The position numbers were made by a program, and so were the translations under genes. A DNA stretch of 64,000 nucleotides, from assembly GCA_013398955.1 (NCBI GenBank), contig VWPU01012710.1, positions 62,001 through 126,000 of the forward strand, written 5' to 3'. This DNA is from Callaeas wilsoni (Eukaryota > Chordata > Aves > Passeriformes > Callaeidae). Of the stretch, positions 52,616 through 64,000 are shown one piece after another. The first letter of the stretch is position 1; every line of letters begins with the position of its first letter. The notes under the pieces are model-generated. The model did not search any database. It saw nothing but the letters and a program-made list of their open reading frames with translations, and was not told the origin of the DNA.

Positions 52616-55600
52616 AGGAGCAGGGCACTGCTGCATCCTGCCCCAGCACACAGCCTGGGGGTCTGCAGAGAAACACATCTGGGAGCAGAGATCCCCAAAC
52701 GCTGCTCCCAAGCCAGGACACTCAGTGGCACTTGAGTAAATTAATAACACACTAGCAAAAAAAAAATAAAAGAATTTTTTACATGTCCATCATGTCCGTA
52801 GTCACATGCATGTGCACATATACATGCTCTAGATATATTTATACTATATATAAATATAGTACACATAAATATACATACTTTCATTCATATGAATTTACAT
52901 TTTAGAACATATGTGTTATAAACACTGTCTGATTAGTCCACAGATCACCTCCTGGAAATGAGAATGTATAATTTCTCCCATTCTCCCACTGGTAACTGGA
53001 ATACAAAGTTAAAACACCACCAGCTATTAAAAGAAATGGGGCTGGAACCTGAGTGACCCTTAGATAGCTCTTCTATGCCAAATATAAACAAATCTTTGAT
53101 AGCTTGAAGATTTCTCATGTAAAAATATAAATGATGAGACTGGTTTTGGGTGTATGGCATTCTACATGCATGCATGAGAAATAAAGATTAAGACTGAACA
53201 CAGGAAAATTATAGGACTAAGGAGGCAGCATCAGATGTTTCTTAGCAGTCTTAATACATTTTTGGGCTTTTTAAAAAAAATTTTTAAGCTCTTATTGAGT
53301 CTTTCATTTGCATCTAAAAAAGGCTCTTTTAAGGGTACAATTTGAAGCAATGCCTTGCAGACAGGCTGCCGGGTCCTCCTGCAAGGATGTGCCCATGAAT
53401 AGGGTCACAGTGTCACAGACAGCACAGAGAGCACGAACTCACCCACCTCACGGCCTTTTCCTGCACGACCCCTATAATTTTGTGGGTTTGGCAAACACAA
53501 GGGGCAATTGTGTCAGCCAGGGTCAAGCTGCCATTGTGGGGGGTTTGTGGGCAGGATCAGTATCTGAGGGAGTGGGGTTGTGTCACGCTGGGTCAAGGCT
53601 CTGCAATTGTGGGTGCCAATTTGGCAGCTCCGAGGTGGGTTGCAGTTGTTTTCCAGGGAGGGAAGAGATGACCATGCTGGCGGCTTGGGAAGATTCAGGT
53701 AGAACTGAAGCTGCTTCCAGAAGGTTTGGCAGTGAGAAAACGGGGAATTTAGTTGATGAAAGTGGGGAGATTGCAGAGAGACAAAGCATCCAGGACCTGG
53801 AATGGTTTAGGATATCTGTAGGGGAAGATGAAGCTCCAAAGGGATTGGTGCCTTCAGTAACGTTTATCGCCGTGAGTTTAATATTTTACTCAGCAAAAAA
53901 GGTGTATTTTCTCCAGTAAAAGACAACACATGGAAAACAACACATCCCTCAGTGCATACACCCATGAGAAACTGGTTTATCAAGGAGAGGTTTGGCAAGC
54001 AGGTTTTACACTCTAATTCTGCTTTGTTTGCGACCAGGTCCAAACTCAGCCTTTCTTCTCTCACCTGCCCATGCATTTGGAGATGCTGAATTGTGAGTTA
54101 AACTGTGACTCAAACATGATCAAACTCCTGGTACATGTGGACCCAGCAAGGCAGAACTGTTGAGTTTGGGTTTTCTCATTTAAAGGCAGCAAATAAAAAA
54201 TAAAAAAACCCCCATGAACAGAAACACATACCTTGAGACCACAGTCCAAAGGAAATACTCTGCTAATTGCAAGGGTGTATTAAAGTCATGAACTAAGTAA
54301 ACTAATTTGCTCTTGGCATACTTTCTATACCTCCCAGGTTTCTGTTTAGAACCTCTGTTTAGACAGTTCACAATCTAAATCTGGTGAAGTCTGAAAAAGG
54401 CCTTCAGAAGAAGGGAGGGGAAAAAAAAAAGCCAGGCAATGGTGCAATAAGCAGCTTTTGAAACTTCATCTGGCTTTCTATTAATTTGCAATACAGACTT
54501 GATTCCTAACTCTCAAAAATCAGAATGGTTAATCTTTTATTTTCATTATTTTGACATTTCTGTTTACCTTTTAGAAATGCTATCAGAGGCATAATGTGGC
54601 ATTGGAAAGCTAAACGCTAACACATGGAGTGCTCTATGACTGCAAAAATTTCTCTCATACTTTTGCAAATATCACAGCCAAAATCAACAGCACAAGTTTG
54701 ATTTTCTTCATCATGAATTGACAGCTTATTTATCTCTAAGGAAGAACTTTCTAAACCCCTTAAGTTTCCAAACAACAGAGGAAGGACTCTGCTGACTGTT
54801 CAAAAAATTTTGTGCCTCATAAAATTATAAGCTACATTATTCAATTCTTCATGTGTTATTTCAAAAAATAAAAAAAAAGAATAAGAGGATGCATTATGAA
54901 TTGCAACAGACTCCATGAAAAAAAAAGTCAAAAGGCTGATCTGCCAAAAAACTCTTATTAGGACTTGTTTCATCTGATATTAAACCACAACATCCATATT
55001 GTGCATGAAGCCAGCTAAACAGTCTTCATGGTATCAGCTGATCTTGAATACATATAGACCTTCGAACACTGGATCAGGTCTCATTAAAGTCAAAGTTTAA
55101 CACGTGGTTCAGTGTGTGCAGAACAATGATGGATTTACATTAAATGCTCAATTGCTTTCTTGAATTACAGCCTTAACCACTTCATCCTCCAGTGAAGGTG
55201 AACACGATCCTCCTCATCAGGCTGGGTAACAGCCCCGAGAGCCCAGGCACTGCCAAATTGCCACAAATGACGGTTTCTGGAGACTGCTGGCAAAGTGAGA
55301 TGGTCCACAAACACTGCCCTGGAGCCACGGAGAACACAACCCTGGCTGCAGCAAACCCAGGCTCTGCTGCTGGGCAGCAGCGACTCCCCCAAACGCTGCC
55401 CTCCAGCCAGCTGAGGGCTTGTTTGCAGTAGAGACTTTAAATCAATACGCAGGAACGAAGGAATCCAGCAACGCTAACAGATCAAGTATTCAAACACAGG
55501 ATCCAGGGAACATTTCGCTTGCCAGTAAAACGCCCAGTGTAACTCATTCACCCATGAAAAGAGCTGTGTCTGAAGTCATCTTTATTTACAATGTGTTTGT

Positions 55601-58276
55601 GCCATGCTTGTTTGGGAAGCGGAGGACAAGTTGGAGTAGGTGGCATCTCTCATAGCTTCCTTTCCACACATTCTGCATTCAGACTCCAAAGGTCTGCGCC
55701 TCACAAGGCAGTTACTGAGGAGCACACATTTATTTGCACCAAAAATACATAATGTGCTTGCTGTGAAAGTAGTCTGTTATCCTGAGCTTGTAAATCAGGA
55801 ATTCCCTATGCAAAATGTGGAGTCACTCTGCTCTAAAACTGGTGCAACACAGAAATCAGACCATGTGCCACTTTACTTCCACTGCCCAAAAAGCAAAGCG
55901 GCTATAAAAATTGCCAATTGACCAAGAATAGGCTAACAGGACATGTTCTGAGTTTTGCTGAATGTCAAATGGGTCAAAATTTGGAGTTTTTGCCTGAATT
56001 AGAAGTCTGAAATTTTGACTTTTTTTTCCATCTGAAATCAAATAGAAGAACGACCATGAAAAACTAGAAATCATACTTGGAATCATCTAATATAAGGCAT
56101 TACATACACAATATGGTGAGAAATCTCTAATTTCCTCAGACATTCTGCTGGACACTGTGATATATACCATGGTCAAGTGAAACTTGATAACAGGAAAAAA
56201 AACAGACTTCATGTTTTCCTGTTTCAAATTCTCAGCCTTCCCTATCTTTGGAGCTAATGGGGAAATCTCAGCACGAAAGAGCCCACAAGGAAATCAAAAA
56301 ACCTCCAGGGGCAGGAGGTGTCTCCAGCTATGTCATAAAAAATATAACATTTTTATCCATTTATTTTTCTAAAGTAAGAGATCCTTTTCCACCACAAACT
56401 ATGAGTAAAATATCACACTATAAAATTAAATATATACTAAAACCATGCAAGGATGTATTTGATAAAAAAAAAAAAGCTGTTATCCCAAGCACTGCTTCAT
56501 CCTGAAACTGGTATTTTTTTAAGCAATTACATCCAAAAGGGATGGCTTGTTTCTAGGTTACTCTGCAGAGTGGCTGTCTCAAGAGAGATGAAAGAGCAAA
56601 GGTAGGTCTTTCCTGCATATCCCCATCAAGATAATAATGGATGTGATGGGAGAAAGCCTGAAGTGATGTCACTGGAGGCAGAGTGCACACAGTGTTGTAG
56701 GGGTTCCATAATGGAGCAGGAGAGACAAGCCACAAACACGAGAGAGGGAAAATCCCAATGAAAATCAGGTAAACAAAATGAAAAAACAAAAAGGAAATGG
56801 AAATTCGGTTGGAATAGAAGCTTTTGATAGACTGGATAAACGGACACAGTTGAGTCCTCAATAAGGGAACACGACTCATATGAAGGAGCACAAAAAAAGA
56901 GCAACAGCATCTGAGTCTACAAAACAAGTTCCTACAACTGACTCCAGCATTCAGAGGGTCCTAAACCCACATATCCCACTATGGGAGCCCATTAAAAATG
57001 CCATCCTGTAGGGCCTTCCTAACCTTCCACGATCTAACCATCCACAACGCAATGCAACGCAACACAACACACGTGGTATTTTTGTAAGTCAGCAGAGGAA
57101 CTCATTTTTGAGGTCTGTCACAAAGAACAGGAAATGCATCTCGCAGCATAAATGGTCATCCAGCACAGGAGGGAGATCTTGTGTTAAAGCTGCACATGCG
57201 TACACGTAAACCCAGTTCCCTGGGGTAAAGAGACATTACATAACACCCCACTATTTACTAAATGTAATTTCTGTTTTACTGAAATAAATGAAGACAGGTA
57301 ACTACTGTAACCACAGAATCATAATAATGAACTGGCCAACAGATGGCAGCTGAACCAAATCACCTGATTTAAATAAGATCTGCATTTACTTCAATCCGGC
57401 AAGTTTTGCAAACAGATTTAAGTCAACTGCCAGATAAAAATCAAGTAATTTCAGAGTCATGCTTGCTTGTAATGGATTATAACTTTATTATGAATTATGT
57501 CTCATGTTTGAAAAAACAAACATTACTACTGTGGCACCGAAGGTGGGAGGGGGGACAAATCACTCTGTTTAATTTTGCTCACCAATGATATCATTAATAC
57601 AATGAAAATAATGTGCTGTGCATGAATCCGGCTTCTGATGGCAGCACTTTGGTGAGAGACTGAGAAAATACAAAGCAGAAACAGATTCCTCAGGCAGTCA
57701 GTGAATATGAATAAAAAAAAAAAACACAGGAGAGCTTTCTGGCCTGAGGTTAGAGGCAGAGGTTGGCATTATTTTACATTAGAAACAATTCACATTCAAA
57801 ACTGTAATTGATAGCAGTGAAGTGTTAGGGAAAAGAGACTGTGGTGTTCAGGCAGGCTGACCTGCCAATCAAACTCAACCTTTCTTTGAATGAATAAAAG
57901 CTTCATTGCCCTATTATGTGGATCTGGGCAGGCAGCACTAAAGTACCCTGTTTGTCAAGTTTATGTGCACTGCCCCAAGCTACTCAGACACCCATGCTCA
58001 ATAATAACTTGAAATCATCAGTGATTTTTGATAGGGTTTCTTTTAAAACATTTAGTGTTAATTTTACTAAGTCCCTGGGACTTAAAGAAACAGGAGGGCA
58101 ATATTTCCACTCTGCTTTGTGCAAAGACTGACAGACAATTGTGCTGCTGCTCTAGTTAAGGTAGAGCGAGACTGTTGGCTGAGGTTTTTTTAAAACATCT
58201 GTGAAACCGTGTAGTCTGAATGCTGCAGGCAACAGCTCCTTATCATTACAGGGAGGAAATGCTTGTCTTGATACTA

Positions 58277-58295
58277 TTTTTTTTTTTTTTTTTTT
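58277..58295. repeat. Poly(T) tract, 19 bases
   Basis: Uninterrupted T run, which is poly(A) on the EBF1 sense strand. No accompanying retroposed body is recognised. Confidence 0.85.
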
Positions 58296-61200
58296 GCCTC
58301 TCCTCCAGGCAGGAGAGCTCTTGTAAATAGAACAATTGGCTCTTTGCTAACCATTTGATGGGAGACTTCGGTTTTTCAGGATTCCTTTCCTCTCCCAGTT
58401 GCTGCCAGTCCATTATGCTCCTTAGAGCACCAAATCCACTGCTGCTCACATCCTGATGCACTTATGAGCGCTGGAGACAACAGAATTATTTGCTGCAATC
58501 AAGTTGGTCTTTCTGTTGGTGAACAGATCCCCTTTAGAGGTCTGTGATCTGCTCAGAGAGGCAGTGAGAGTTCTGTGCTGAATTTGGCCAAAGTGGTTGA
58601 TCACCCAAAATGCAGGGTGCAGTTTCTCCGCCTTGTGTGGTGAACACAGCCTTTACTCATGCAAGTCCTGAGGAAGCTGATCTTTCAGGAGAGAGCAGAG
58701 AGGATAGAGGAAAGGTCTCTGAGCAGGAGACACACAGGCCTAGGAGGATGTTTTAGAAAGGACCTCGGTGCCCCGCGGCACGACTGCCCCGTTTCTTTCC
58801 TACAATCCCCTCCCTGCTATCAGAGTTTCTCTCTTACACGGGAACTGGGTGCGTGGCCACTGTGCAACACAGGTCTGTGTTTCAGGGCAATAAGGATGCT
58901 TAGACCTCTGCAAGGTCAGGTGACGGGAATTCTGAGGACTGCTAGGACACCTCTGTTCACTGAGGGAAGTGCCAAGAGCTCCTCGCTGAATACAAACAGT
59001 GACAAGTACACTCTGGGCAGAGGATCTGCTGCTGCCTGCACAGCTCACTTCCCATTTTACTCCATTAACTTGCTTGTTCTCAAAGCCTCTGCAGTTTCTT
59101 TTTACCTCCTCAACCTCCCCATGAGCAAGTACACAAAGCCAGTATATTCAGACATGTCCACATTTGAAGTGTCTTGTAAAGCTGCAACAAAAACTCCTGC
59201 TGGGAAATTAGTTCGCTGTGCCCAGATATTCTGGTTGATATATAAATATGACAAATGCCACATAAATGTAAGTAAGAGCTCCTCCCAGGGCACAAGAACA
59301 AAACCAGTGTCACCACGAGAAAGCTGCCCTCCAAACACAGCTCAATCTCGGATCTGATTTAGCAAGCAAAGTTTCTGACAACACTCAGCCCCTGCTTTTC
59401 CACTTCTCTTCACAAGTGATTGAGGGGAAAAGCTACTTTTGCAAATGATAACTGAATGTTGCAGCAAACACACAAGGCAGTAGTCTGTGGCTAGAAAAAG
59501 CAGCAAGGAAATCTTTCTTAAAATGCTTACAAAACTATTAAAGCAGGCATGGAGAAGAAAGTGAAGTGCAAAAGAGGAGTTCACCCAATTTCTGCCTTTT
59601 AAGCCATTGTCCCTCTTCCTTAGCCTATTGTCTCCTGGGTTTTAAATATCTTCTAAGCTGTATTTTCAAAGGGGAAGCTCTGTGTACCGGTGATCAGACA
59701 AGTTGGTTGAAAACAGATTCATCAGGCTTCAAAGGATTATTGTTTGCAAAGAGACAGTACAAACATAACTATTTTGCCGTACAGCTATGACATTATTAAC
59801 CTCCTGTGCAAGGATTTTATTGCCAGATTGGTTCATTTATCAAAAATAAGGGAAATTCGAAGCACCATAAGGAAGGTAACATTTCAGCAGGCTTGGCTTT
59901 CACTTAACGTCATTAATCTCTCTATTTACACAGGAGGCAAAAGTCTTCGTTTAGTGGTGTCTCACAGTCCCACGGAAGAGCCCTGATTCAGTGTCTGAGC
60001 TTCAGTACATCAATACTGCACTTGGCAGAGAGGAAATATTAGTATTTCTGCTATGATTTTTTTTTTTTTTTACTTGCAGGTTCCCTTCTTTAGCTAAGTG
60101 CTGGGAGGAGGACAGTTGCTATATGTGAGAAGTGTCTATGTGCACAAATACAGCTAGAACCGGAGAGAAGGAAAAGATGCACAAATATTGCAATATTTGT
60201 GTCATTAAAAGAACGAAAACTTTTAATATCTGAGAATTTGTGTCTTCATATCATGGTATCACAAGTAAAAGCAAAGGGTGTGCTGGGGGAGGAAACGTCG
60301 AACAATGACTGGAGTTTTTTTTTTTTTTTAAAGAAACTGATGGCAAACATCTCAATAATTCATGAAGAAGCAATTGATTTTTTTGGCTGGAAGGACTGGC
60401 TCCTTTCGACTTGTCCTCTCCAGAGGAAAAGCTCATTAACACAGAGGTGTGGGGGGCAGGGGGTGTGTGCACATGGAGGTTCTCCATGCGTGTACACGTC
60501 TGTGCACACACTGTTTATGTGAGTATTTTTATCTGACTTTTACACATCTCACACAAATCAGATAATATGTTTTTATCTCCACACAGACTAGAAATACAAA
60601 TGCACCAATACAGTGAAAATAACCTTATGGATTTTCATTACGGAATTCAGGCTTTCCTATTCCCAAAGACTTTCATGAAGACCCTAAATTCTAGCCTTTT
60701 AATTGACCCACCTCCAAAGCATGCAGAGTGCTCAGATCCCAAGATGCATACAATATTTTTGCAATATATTATGGGTCAAATTCATTTCAGGTACAACTCC
60801 TCTGCAGTGACTAGTTATATCTTTGGAGAATGTTAGCCCCCAGAGTACAGTGACAGCAATTACCCCTATTTTCCTGCAGGAAACATTACAATATATTTGA
60901 ACACTACTGAAAGCTCAGGAAAATGTGCTTATAGTCATGGCTCCCTCAGATGCCTAATAATGGAAATTATAATGTCTCCAGTTCAGCCTACTGGGGTTGT
61001 GACCCCAATGGTCAAGACATCAGAGAAAAGCTTTTTTTTTTTTTCCCCCTCTCCTCTTAACCCTCTGGTTTTATCATTGTTTTAAACATTTTTCAAGAGC
61101 TTTTTCAAGCAGGAAATGCAGCATGCAGCACCAGTACATCATGATTAGCTTTACTTAATCCCACGCAGCCAAGGCAGAGAGAAGTTGAACTAAAGCTGTG

Positions 61201-62529
61201 ACTTATCCTCCTGCCTGGATACTGCCAGTTCATGCCCTTGCACATCACGTACAGCAGATGTTGCAATAGGCTGGTAGAAAAGTGGAGAGATACAGAATAT
61301 TCCCTAGCCTTAGGCTCCAAGGACACACTGCACGGTGTGCAGGGTGGAGGTGATTACTCTCAGTGAAGAACACTCAAACCACCCCCTGCAGTCGGAGCTT
61401 CAGCTGCAGCTCATGTGGGGAGAAGATACTCCAGCACCCAGTGATCCATTAACTCTGTGAAACCAATGAATTTTCTCCTCTGCCAGTCACCACGTCAGAG
61501 TTTCCTCCCCAGCTTCCAACGTCCCTCCTTTGCTCCCTTTCTTGTCCTCTCCCCACTTCACCCTGGCACGCAGCAGACCCTTTGTGATGAGGCCACTGCA
61601 GAGAGTGGGGTGGGCACCGAGGGACACTGCACGGTCCAGGTTTCCCATGTCCCTGCAACAGGACTGTGCTGTACCCACCCACCCCACAAACAAAGGGCAG
61701 ACAGCAGCACTCAGAACAGGGGCAGTGGGCTGGCCAGGGCTCCTTTCCCCCAGAGCTCCAGGGATACCTCAGTTCCCAGCTCAGCCTCCACCCACAATGA
61801 ATTCACTTCTCCTGGGATATATTCCCTATAGTGGGAAGCTGGCACAGCTACACTACACAGAATAGCCCCCAAACCCAAGGGGAAGCTGTGGGTTATTTCT
61901 GCTCTCTCCCGTGCATGACTGTACCACAGCAAAGCAAAGGGAGCTTCACCCTAATGTAAACCCTTCTGGGTGTATACCATTGTCTAAATTACTTATTTTT
62001 AAACAATATCAGGGAGCAAGCAACACCACTGCCTTTGAAAGTTTCAAGTCTAGCAGCATCTTTTAAAACTCAGAAGATGGGGAATTATTTTGGATTTTGC
62101 CGACTCTGAATTGCAAACCCAAATGATTAACCTCTCTGCTGGGCTCCCTGTTTCCAGGGGAAACAGCAGAAAGGACGATTTCTATGCTTAAATCTCTAAA
62201 TCAGATTGCACAGAGTAGTGCTGGCAGGTGATAGCTGAGCAGAGGATACATCCTTTTGTCATCAAAACCTTACAAATTATTTATTTGATCAGGAAGGAAA
62301 GCTGCAAAAGGCATCATATATTGATAGTTACTATTTCAGGGCAGGCTGCCATCCTTTCCAGTTGCTGTGAGGATAAAGGAACAACTCTTAAAATACACTC
62401 AACTCTCCATACATTATATTTTTGGAGTGGATGAACATTGAACTTACAGCTCAGACCACAAAGCTACTACATCTCTCTGTAATGGATTTGTGCAGCGTAT
62501 GATCCCGTCAGCTCTGCCCCAGAAACCCT

Positions 62530-62650
62530 GGGCTTGTTTTTTGGCTTTGCCACTGATCTTTTGTGTGAGTTTGGGCTAATCACTTTATCCTGTTGTGCCT
62601 CCCTGTTCTCCCTTCCCTGCTGTTGCCCATCTTTGGCTACTTATGTACAG
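62530..62650 (+). mobile_element. MIR-like CORE-SINE remnant
   Basis: The core block is recognisable: 'ggctttgccactgatctttt', 'gtgtgagtttgggctaatca', 'ctttatcctgttgtgcctcc', corresponding to the MIR 'gccactgactagctgtgtgaccttgggcaa' region and the Pyr-rich stretch that follows. About 120 bases, diverged and non-coding. Confidence 0.6.
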
Positions 62651-63509
62651 TGAGGATGTCTGAGAAGAGGGATTGGTTTCTGCTGTGTGCAGAAAATGTT
62701 ATTTAGCATCCTGACTTTTGCTAAAGCTACTGCACAATTAAATAATAACAACATGCCTATCCATATACCTGTTTGTGTACCACCATCCAGTCCCAGCTGG
62801 CACTGTGCATTTTGGGACCCATCTCCTCACAGAAACAGTTTACTGATGCTGAACAGTTTTCATGAGCTGGCTTAGGAAGAGTAATTTGAGCCTGCCCTGG
62901 CTCCCCATTTGTCTCCAACACCCATCCAAAGCGTTCCTTCTAATCCTGGCTAGCATTATTGAAATTCTCACAATAACGGATCGTTTACCTGTGATTTTTA
63001 TGAGGATTTTATCATGCTAGTTTTTAGTGGAGGTTGATTTCTGGTTTTCATATGGCACTAGGAAAACCAGAAAATTCATAAACTACAAAGTGAACCCTTT
63101 ACTTACCATACAAGACTCCAAATACAGAGAAACCAGTACTGCTGTATTTTAAAGTCTCATTTCTTATTCAATCTCATTATTCTGGAGGGAAGTAGTGTTA
63201 GAGCACCTTGGGTTGTCACACTCCCGACCTGACAAAAACAAAGTCCCAAGGAGACAGAAAAGATTTCACATCTGGAACAAACTCATTCCAAAGGCAAATG
63301 GAGAGTCTTCCAAAGTATAACATGAATAATGTCTTCCACAAAGGCAGACACTGAGCCAAGTATCTCTCTCAGAGTGGCTAATACAAGCTGTGTGAAAGGA
63401 GAAAATAGGAACATGGAAAGTGTATCCGACTGTACTCTCCCAGCTTCCAGCAATGAAAGTTTCAGGGCTCTCCAGGCCCAGAGATTGTATCTGAGCCCTC
63501 ATATTTAAT

Positions 63510-63880
63510 AGGCTTTGTCAGCTCTATCCTCCTTGAACTTGTCTCTCTTTGAACTCATTTACAGTTCTGACCTCCACAACATCCTGTTGCAATGGGTTCC
63601 ACAATTAAATTATGCATTGTGTGAAAAAGTACTTCCTTTGTTTGTGTTAAACCTGCTATCTGACCATTGAACAGGGAAATTTTTACTCCTTGTATTGGGA
63701 ATTGTGAATATTCATTCCCTATTCCCTTTGATAATTTCATAGTCTTGATCGTATCTTCTTTCACCCATCTTTCATCCTAAAGATTTCTAGTCTCTACAAT
63801 CCCTTCTCATATATCATTCCACAATCCTGACTATTCCTCTTCCCACCTCTTAACCCATCCCCAAACCCCCAAGGATACAA
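63510..63880 (-). mobile_element. Ancient CR1-type LINE fragment (antisense, internal region)
   Basis: The plus strand reads as the reverse complement of an internal CR1/L3-like region that I recall as common in turtle, crocodile and bird genomes. Landmarks are 'gttccacaattaaattatgc', 'attgtgtgaaaaagtacttc', 'gtttgtgttaaacctgctat' and a later pyrimidine-rich block with 'tgatcgtatcttctttcacc'. Several indels and many substitutions separate it from the recalled consensus, and no open reading frame remains. The right boundary is unclear and it may run closer to the window edge. Confidence 0.72.
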
Positions 63881-64000
63881 ACTTCCTTCACTTCTTTGTG
63901 TTCTTCTGATTAAGATGCTTGGAAGTGAAAAAGCAGAAGCTGGACGAATCACATTGGTAAACGTTTTGTTGACACAACTCTTTGCATTACTTATTTTTTG

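Noticed and set aside
53308..53919. Open frame of 203 codons, plus strand, over a GC-richer patch.
   Set aside because: Sequence is low-complexity GTGGG/GGTTTG-rich, the product resembles no family I know, and the TGA-poor composition explains its length.
57301..57345. ACAGAATCATAATAATG resembling the reverse complement of a CR1 tail.
   Set aside because: No further CR1 sequence follows it, so the similarity is too short.
58659..59357. Longest open frame in the window, 232 codons, plus strand, antisense to EBF1 in intron 6.
   Set aside because: No recognisable domain, no splice or promoter context, ordinary intron composition; a frame of this size can occur by chance in 64 kb.

Overview
The window is a stretch of vertebrate, almost certainly bird, nuclear DNA. 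Most of it is AT-rich intron with short spurious ORFs. Repeats are sparse: a few hundred-base fragments of CR1 LINEs with typical avian 3' ends, plus very old MIR-like remnants. No prokaryotic, organellar or viral gene content is visible. The CR1 copy at about 39.6 kb resembles subfamilies common in neoavian birds; this is an inference from recalled consensus sequences.

The only gene I can support is EBF1 (early B-cell factor 1, COE family), on the minus strand. Three consecutive coding exons are present with clean splice sites and compatible phases: 34142-34061 (end of the DNA-binding domain), 26209-26092 or 26068 (rest of the DNA-binding domain plus the linker, with two alternative donors) and 4336-4206 (start of the IPT/TIG domain). 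By the usual vertebrate numbering these are exons 7, 8 and 9. EBF1 is preferred over EBF2, EBF3 and EBF4 because of the linker residues encoded between the two donors and an Ile in exon 9 where I recall Val in EBF2 and EBF3.

Layout from right to left, the direction of transcription: 64000-34143 is the 3' part of a very large intron 6; exon 7; a 7.9 kb intron 7; exon 8; a 21.7 kb intron 8; exon 9; and 4205-1 is the start of intron 9. I looked for the neighbouring exons 6 and 10 and did not find them, so both should lie outside the window.

The introns hold four recognisable CR1 3' fragments, one much older antisense CR1-type fragment at the right edge, three MIR-like SINE remnants, a few possible older elements, microsatellites, and several stretches that look like conserved regulatory sequence. 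The last group is judged by dense homeodomain-type motifs, retained CpG in AT-rich context and absence of repeats. Conservation cannot be measured from one sequence, so those calls are low confidence. I see no undescribed multi-gene system here. The most informative observations are the tandem alternative donor of exon 8, an intron 6 CpG cluster about 2-3 kb upstream of exon 7, and the candidate intronic regulatory elements, including perfect EBF-type palindromes inside EBF1 itself.
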